Shown in pieces: positions 60,313 to 64,000 of a DNA stretch of 64,000 bases. Location: the NCBI RefSeq assembly GCF_023155275.1, contig NZ_JALMUV010000004.1, positions 186,001 to 250,000 on the forward strand, written 5' to 3'. How positions within the stretch are numbered: position 1 is the first letter of the stretch; each line of letters starts with the position of its first letter. This DNA is from Streptomyces rhizoryzae. GTDB taxonomy: Bacteria; Actinomycetota; Actinomycetes; Streptomycetales; Streptomycetaceae. The translations under genes and the position numbers were made by a program. The notes below the pieces were generated by a model that did not search any database, was not told the origin of the DNA, and worked only from the letters and a program-made list of their open reading frames with translations.

Positions 60313-61242
60313 CTAGGCGCGGCGCCGGAGGCGGCCGCGCCGCGGACGGGCCGGCCGCTCCCCCGCCTCGCCGGCCACCAGATCGCGGGCGAGCGACACC
60401 TGGGAGAGCAGCACCGCGCCCCACACGATCAGTCCGCAGCCCAGCGCCTCCGGCAGCAGCCACCAGCCGGCCCGCACCCGCTCGTCGAAGAGCGTCACCC
60501 CCAGGGAGAGGCTGACCAGCGCGTCCCCGAGGGTGAGCACCGGCTGCGAGGCGGTCAGCGGGCCGGACTGCATGGCGTTCTCCATCAGGAACAGCGCCAC
60601 CATCCCGGTCAGCACGAACCCGTACGTCTGCCAGGACGCGAAGAACTCGCCCGCCCCGCCCCGCTGCCAGGCGTGCGTGGCGTCCTTGAGCAGGGCGGCG
60701 GTCAGCGCGTACGCGATCGCCGTACCCGCGCCGAAGCAGGCGGCCCGGACGCTGCCGGCACCGCGGCGCAGTCCGGCGGCGACCGAGACCGAGATCACGA
60801 CGGCGCAGACGACCAGGGCCGGCACCCAGCGGCCGAGCGGCGCGTGGTCGCGGCCGGCGCCGGGCGCCGCGGCCGCCAGCGCGGTCCCCAGCCCGACGAC
60901 CAGCAGCGCCACCCCCGCCCAGCCGCGCCGGGAGACCCGCCGGGGCAGCCCGCCCAGCAGCAGCCGGCCGAGCAGCAGCGCCAGCGGCAGCTCCATCACG
61001 AAGATCGGCTGCACCACGGAGAGCGCGCCCAGCGACAGCGCCAGCGCCTGGAAGCAGGCGGCCGGCAGCACCATCAGCATCCCGGCGAGCCACACCGCCC
61101 GGTGCAGCAGATCGGCGATCAGCCCGAGCCGGAGCCGGGCGGAAACCGGGACGGTGCGGGCCGCCCGGCGCTGGAGCACGACGGACAGCGCGTTGCTCGC
61201 CGCCGCCAGCAACGCGAACAGGACGGCCGCCCAGGTGCCCAC
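60313..61242 (-). CDS. DMT/EamA-like integral membrane protein
   Basis: 309 residues, about nine to ten helices (for example VLFALLAAASNALSVVLQRR, VLPAACFQALALSLGALSVV, VALLVVGLGTALAAAAPG, FVLTGMVALFLMENAM). The pattern SNALSVVLQRRAA resembles a DMT-type subfamily, magnesium-transporter-NIPA-like, also seen in actinobacteria. Substrate is unknown. GTG 61242 has AAGAGG seven bases upstream. It ends 21 bases from the convergent TolB-like gene. Confidence 0.75.
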   Translation of the reverse strand: MGTWAAVLFALLAAASNALSVVLQRRAARTVPVSARLRLGLIADLLHRAVWLAGMLMVLPAACFQALALSLGALSVVQPIFVMELPLALLLGRLLLGGLPRRVSRRGWAGVALLVVGLGTALAAAAPGAGRDHAPLGRWVPALVVCAVVISVSVAAGLRRGAGSVRAACFGAGTAIAYALTAALLKDATHAWQRGGAGEFFASWQTYGFVLTGMVALFLMENAMQSGPLTASQPVLTLGDALVSLSLGVTLFDERVRAGWWLLPEALGCGLIVWGAVLLSQVSLARDLVAGEAGERPARPRRGRLRRRA

Positions 61243-61304
61243 GCGCCCACCTCTTCCCTCGCGTCCGCTTTGCCCCCGACGCTATCCGCTGGCGCGGTGG
61301 GTTG

Positions 61305-61543
61305 CCCGCGTTGTCGGCTGGCCCGCCGTGGGGGGTGTGTCGTGTGCGCCTGCGGCGCGGGGGGTGGGTTTCCGCTGCGCGGGGCTGTTGGGTGCGGTGG
61401 CGGGCCCTGCGCCTGCGGCGTGCCGCGCAGCGGCACCGGACCCCGCGAAGCGGGGAACGACAGCACCCCGCACGGCGGGAAGGCCGACAACGTGCGCAGG
61501 CCCGCCGCAGGTACCCGCACGGCGGGAAGGCCGACAACGCGGG
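61305..61543. repeat. Repeat-rich intergenic region
   Basis: The 303-base gap between the DMT gene and the next gene contains no supported gene. A 25-base unit beginning CCGCACGGCGGGAAGGCCGA is repeated exactly at 61468-61492 and 61515-61539, and a diverged reverse-complement copy lies at about 61305-61330. The 13-mer TGCGCCTGCGGCG occurs at 61345-61357 and 61408-61420. Inverted pairs (CCGCTGCGCGG with CCGCGCAGCGG) and a hairpin CCCCGC-GAA-GCGGGG (61441-61455) are also present. Confidence 0.8.
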
Positions 61544-61545
61544 AT

Positions 61546-63213
61546 TCAGCGGCCCCCGGCCGCAACATGGTTCAGCGCAGCCCAAGCAAACGTCATCGCG
61601 GGCCCGATCGTCGCCCCCGGCCCCGGATACGTCTCGCCCATCGCGGCGGCCGAGACGTTGCCGGCGGCGTAGAGGCCGTCGACGGCGCTGCCGTCCGGTC
61701 GCAGGACCCGGGCGTCGGCGTCGATGACCAGGCCCCCCTTGGTGCCGATGTCCCCGGGGTGGACGGGGACGGCGTAGTAGGGCGGTTTGGTGAGCGGGGC
61801 GAGGTTGGGGTTGGGGAGGGTGGGGTCGCCGTAGTAACGGTCGTAGACGCTCTCGCCGCGGTGGAAGTCCTCGTCGCGGCCGGTGCGGGCGAAGCCGTTG
61901 AAGCGGTCGAGGGTGGCGGCCAGGCGGGCGGCGGGGATGCCGGTGGCCTCGGCGAGGGCGGGGACCGAGCCGGCCTTCTTGACGAAGCCGTCGGCGAGCC
62001 ACTTGCGGGGGAAGGGCTGGCCGGGGAAGAGGCCCATGAAGAGGTAGCGGGCCTTGGCGCGGGCGTCGAGGATCAGCCAGGACGGGACGGTGGACGCCTC
62101 GGCGGTGTGCCGGGCGTACATCGCGTCGACGAACTCGCTGTAGGGGGCGGCCTCGTTGGCGTAGCGGTCGCCGGCCTGGTTGACGATGACCATGCCGGGG
62201 ATGCCGCGGTCGGCGACGAGGAAGAAGGGGCGTTCGCCGGGCGGGCAGACCGAGGGGGCGCCCCAGACCTTGTCCAGCAGGTCGGTGGCGGCGCCGGCCT
62301 CGACGCCGAGCTGGAGGGCGTCGCCGGTCTGGCCCTCGGAGGCGGAGGACCAGGCGGCGGAGGTGGGGGCGGGCAGGTGCTTCTCGCGGAGTTCCTGGTT
62401 GTGCGAGAAGCCACCGGAGGCCAGGACGACGCCGCCGGTGGCCCGGATCGTCACCTCGCGGCCGTTGCGGAGGGCCCGGACGCCGGTGACCCGGTCGTTC
62501 TCCTGGACGAGGCCGGTGAGGGGGGTGTCCAGCCACAGGTCGCCGCCGAGGGCGGCCAGTGAGTACCGCATCCGGGCGATCAGGGCCTCGCCGAGGGAGA
62601 GCGGTTTGGCGCCGGTGGCCAGGGCCTTGGCGGCGCGCAGGCCGACCTTGACGGAGGTGCGGCGGCCGGCCCAGGTGCGGGCGACCATGTTGAGGTGGCG
62701 GAAGTCGTAGCTGGTGATGGTGAGGCCGTAGGTGGGCAGGCCGGCCCGGCGCATGGTGCGGCGCGCTTCGGCGGTCAGGGCGGTGAAGTCGAAGACGGCC
62801 GGTTCGATGGAGCGGCCCTGGGGGTAGCCGCCGAGCCGTTCGGGGAAGTAGTCGCAGTAGCCGGGGGTGTAGACGAAGCGGACGGCGGTGCGGTCGTGGA
62901 ACTCCCGCACCATCCGGGGCCCGTGGGTCAGGTAGGCGTCCTTGAGGGCCTCGGGGACGCGGTCGCCGACGGTGGCGTCGAGGTAGGCGCGGGCCTTCTC
63001 CCGGGTGTCGCCGAGGCCGGCCGCGTCGAGGTGGAAGTTGGTGGGGATCCAGATCGCGCCGCCGGACAGCGCGGTGGAGCCGCCGTAGCGGTCGGTCTTC
63101 TCGATGATCAGGGGGCGCAGGCCGCGCAGCCGCGCGGTGAGCGCGGCGGCGAAGCCGGCCGCGCCGGACCCGGCGATCACGACGTCGTAGGTGTGGTCCC
63201 AACTGTCTTTCAT
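61546..63213 (-). CDS. FAD-dependent 3-ketosteroid Delta1-dehydrogenase-like protein
   Basis: 555 residues. The N-terminal FAD-binding motif DVVIAGSGAAGFAAALTARL, the SALSGGAIWIP loop (STALSGGAIW), VLASGGFSHNQELREKHL, and the C-terminal IGTKGGLVIDADARVLRPDG with GLYAAGNVSAAAMGETYPGPG are typical of KstD and fumarate-reductase-like flavoproteins. The substrate may be a steroid or another cyclic ketone; the sequence alone cannot decide. GGAGC precedes ATG 63213 by four bases. It lies 26 bases downstream of the MaoC-type gene on the same strand, so both probably form a lipid or steroid degradation operon. Confidence 0.85.
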   Translation of the reverse strand: MKDSWDHTYDVVIAGSGAAGFAAALTARLRGLRPLIIEKTDRYGGSTALSGGAIWIPTNFHLDAAGLGDTREKARAYLDATVGDRVPEALKDAYLTHGPRMVREFHDRTAVRFVYTPGYCDYFPERLGGYPQGRSIEPAVFDFTALTAEARRTMRRAGLPTYGLTITSYDFRHLNMVARTWAGRRTSVKVGLRAAKALATGAKPLSLGEALIARMRYSLAALGGDLWLDTPLTGLVQENDRVTGVRALRNGREVTIRATGGVVLASGGFSHNQELREKHLPAPTSAAWSSASEGQTGDALQLGVEAGAATDLLDKVWGAPSVCPPGERPFFLVADRGIPGMVIVNQAGDRYANEAAPYSEFVDAMYARHTAEASTVPSWLILDARAKARYLFMGLFPGQPFPRKWLADGFVKKAGSVPALAEATGIPAARLAATLDRFNGFARTGRDEDFHRGESVYDRYYGDPTLPNPNLAPLTKPPYYAVPVHPGDIGTKGGLVIDADARVLRPDGSAVDGLYAAGNVSAAAMGETYPGPGATIGPAMTFAWAALNHVAAGGR

Positions 63214-63239
63214 GGCAGCTCCGTTGGTGCGGCGGGCGG

Positions 63240-64000
63240 TCAGCGGACGGTGAGCGCGGCGTGGCTGAGGACGACCGCGTCGTCGCGGTCCGGGGCGGTG
63301 GCGCGGAGCAGGTAGCCGGTGCCGCCGGGCTGGTCCCACAGGTGCAGCCGCAGCGTCTCGCCGGGGAAGAAGACGCCCGCGAAGCGGGTGCGGCAGCCGG
63401 TGATCCGGGTCGGGTCGGAACCCAGCAGCCGGTCGGTGACGGCCTTGACGGCCATCCCGAAGGTGCACAGGCCGTGCAGGATGGGCCGGTCGTAGCCGGC
63501 GGCGCGGGCGGTGGCGGGGTCGGCGTGCAGCGGGTTCCGGTCGCCGGTCAGCCGGTAGAGCAGGGCCTGCTGGCGCAGCGTCGGCAGGTCGAAGAGGTGG
63601 TCGGGGGTCCGGTCGGGGGCGGGGGTGGGGTCGGCGGGGCCGCGGTCGCCGCCGAAGCCGCCGGCGCCGTGCACGAAGATGTGGTTGCGCTGGGTGAGCA
63701 GCGGCCGGTCGTCCTCGTCGCGCAGGGTGGATTCCTGGACGAGGACGGCGGCCCGGCCCTTGTCGTGGACGGCGGTGACGCGGGTGGTGGCGGTGGCCCG
63801 GGCGGCGGCGGGCAGCGGGCGGTGCACGGTGATCTCCTGGGCGCCGTGCAGGGCCTGGGCCAGGTCGATGTCGACACCGGGCAGGTCGAAGACCTGGAAG
63901 CCGATACCGCCGGTGCCGCCGGCGACGGTGCCGAAGGTGGGCAGGACGGCCAGGCCGCGGGCGTGCCGCTCGTAGACGTAGGCCAGTTCGCGGTCGTCGG
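63240..64000 (-). CDS. MaoC-family enoyl-CoA hydratase (C-terminal part, cut by the right edge)
   Basis: About 253 residues are in the window; the start is beyond 64000. The N-terminal visible part (DDRELAYVYERH, LPTFGTVAGG, GVDIDLAQALHGAQEITVHR) and the C-terminal hot-dog domain (LLYRLTGDRNPLHADPATAR with the Asp/His hydratase motif, and GYDRPILHGLCTFGMAVKAV) give the double hot-dog pattern of (R)-specific or peroxisomal-type enoyl-CoA hydratases. It should hydrate acyl-CoA intermediates of steroid or fatty-acid degradation. It stops 26 bases before the KstD-like gene start on the same strand. Confidence 0.85.
   Translation of the reverse strand, partial: DDRELAYVYERHARGLAVLPTFGTVAGGTGGIGFQVFDLPGVDIDLAQALHGAQEITVHRPLPAAARATATTRVTAVHDKGRAAVLVQESTLRDEDDRPLLTQRNHIFVHGAGGFGGDRGPADPTPAPDRTPDHLFDLPTLRQQALLYRLTGDRNPLHADPATARAAGYDRPILHGLCTFGMAVKAVTDRLLGSDPTRITGCRTRFAGVFFPGETLRLHLWDQPGGTGYLLRATAPDRDDAVVLSHAALTVR

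Noticed and set aside
1..64000. tRNA, rRNA, CRISPR arrays, transposases, phage genes or a replication origin
   Set aside because: No cloverleaf-like, ribosomal, spaced-repeat or transposase signals were recognised on either strand.

Overview
The window is very GC-rich actinobacterial chromosome, most likely from Streptomyces or a close relative. The signs are the codon bias, frequent GTG starts, a mycothiol-dependent enzyme family, several SpoIIE-type PP2C phosphatases, an LCP protein, a TerD protein, and one rare TTA codon. I see no rRNA, tRNA, CRISPR array, transposase or phage module.

Layout. 0-1.5 kb: iron uptake genes efeO-efeB, with efeB cut by the left edge. 1.8-8.9 kb: a DUF347 membrane protein; a small operon of three PLP enzymes (a Y4yA-type decarboxylase-like protein, a cysteine-synthase/rhodanese fusion and a cysteine-desulfurase-like protein) with a methyltransferase downstream; and a lactate-oxidase-family enzyme. 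9-26.5 kb: cell-envelope and housekeeping genes (a secreted VWA pair, a membrane PP2C phosphatase, a GT39-like membrane glycosyltransferase, ArsR plus an MgtA-type P-ATPase, LCP, TatA, TerD and a zinc alcohol dehydrogenase).

26.5-47.5 kb is the most interesting part: a compact natural-product locus. It has no modular NRPS. Instead it uses free-standing parts: two adenylation enzymes, a discrete carrier protein, a BtrH-like transferase fused to a carrier domain, one condensation enzyme, two acyl-CoA-dehydrogenase-type flavoenzymes, a PPTase, a KamA-type radical SAM aminomutase, a PLP aminotransferase, a NodU-type carbamoyltransferase, a didomain ATP-grasp protein, a second ATP-grasp protein (frameshifted in this sequence) and an MFS exporter. 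The long leftward arm (43.0 to 28.1 kb) is tightly packed, with many 4-base ATGA/GTGA overlaps. The rightward arm (43.3 to 47.5 kb) starts from the same AT-richer intergenic region. A working model, which is inference: one amino acid is activated, loaded on a carrier and desaturated; a beta-amino acid is made by the aminomutase; ATP-grasp and condensation enzymes join the units; a carbamoyl group is added; the product is exported by the MFS protein.

47.5-64 kb: two multidomain PP2C phosphatases (one coupled to a uracil-DNA glycosylase), a TPR-like protein, a CaiB-type CoA transferase, a secreted trypsin-like protease, a secreted SapM-like phosphoesterase with an MFS protein and a TolB-like protein, a DMT-family membrane protein, a repeat-rich intergenic region, and a ketosteroid-dehydrogenase-like/MaoC-hydratase pair cut by the right edge.

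Regulatory structure includes a perfect dyad TCTACA-N4-TGTAGA in two promoter regions about 23 kb apart, a TTGCGCAA palindrome in two promoters, a 15-base palindrome before the methyltransferase, and several strong hairpin terminators between convergent genes.
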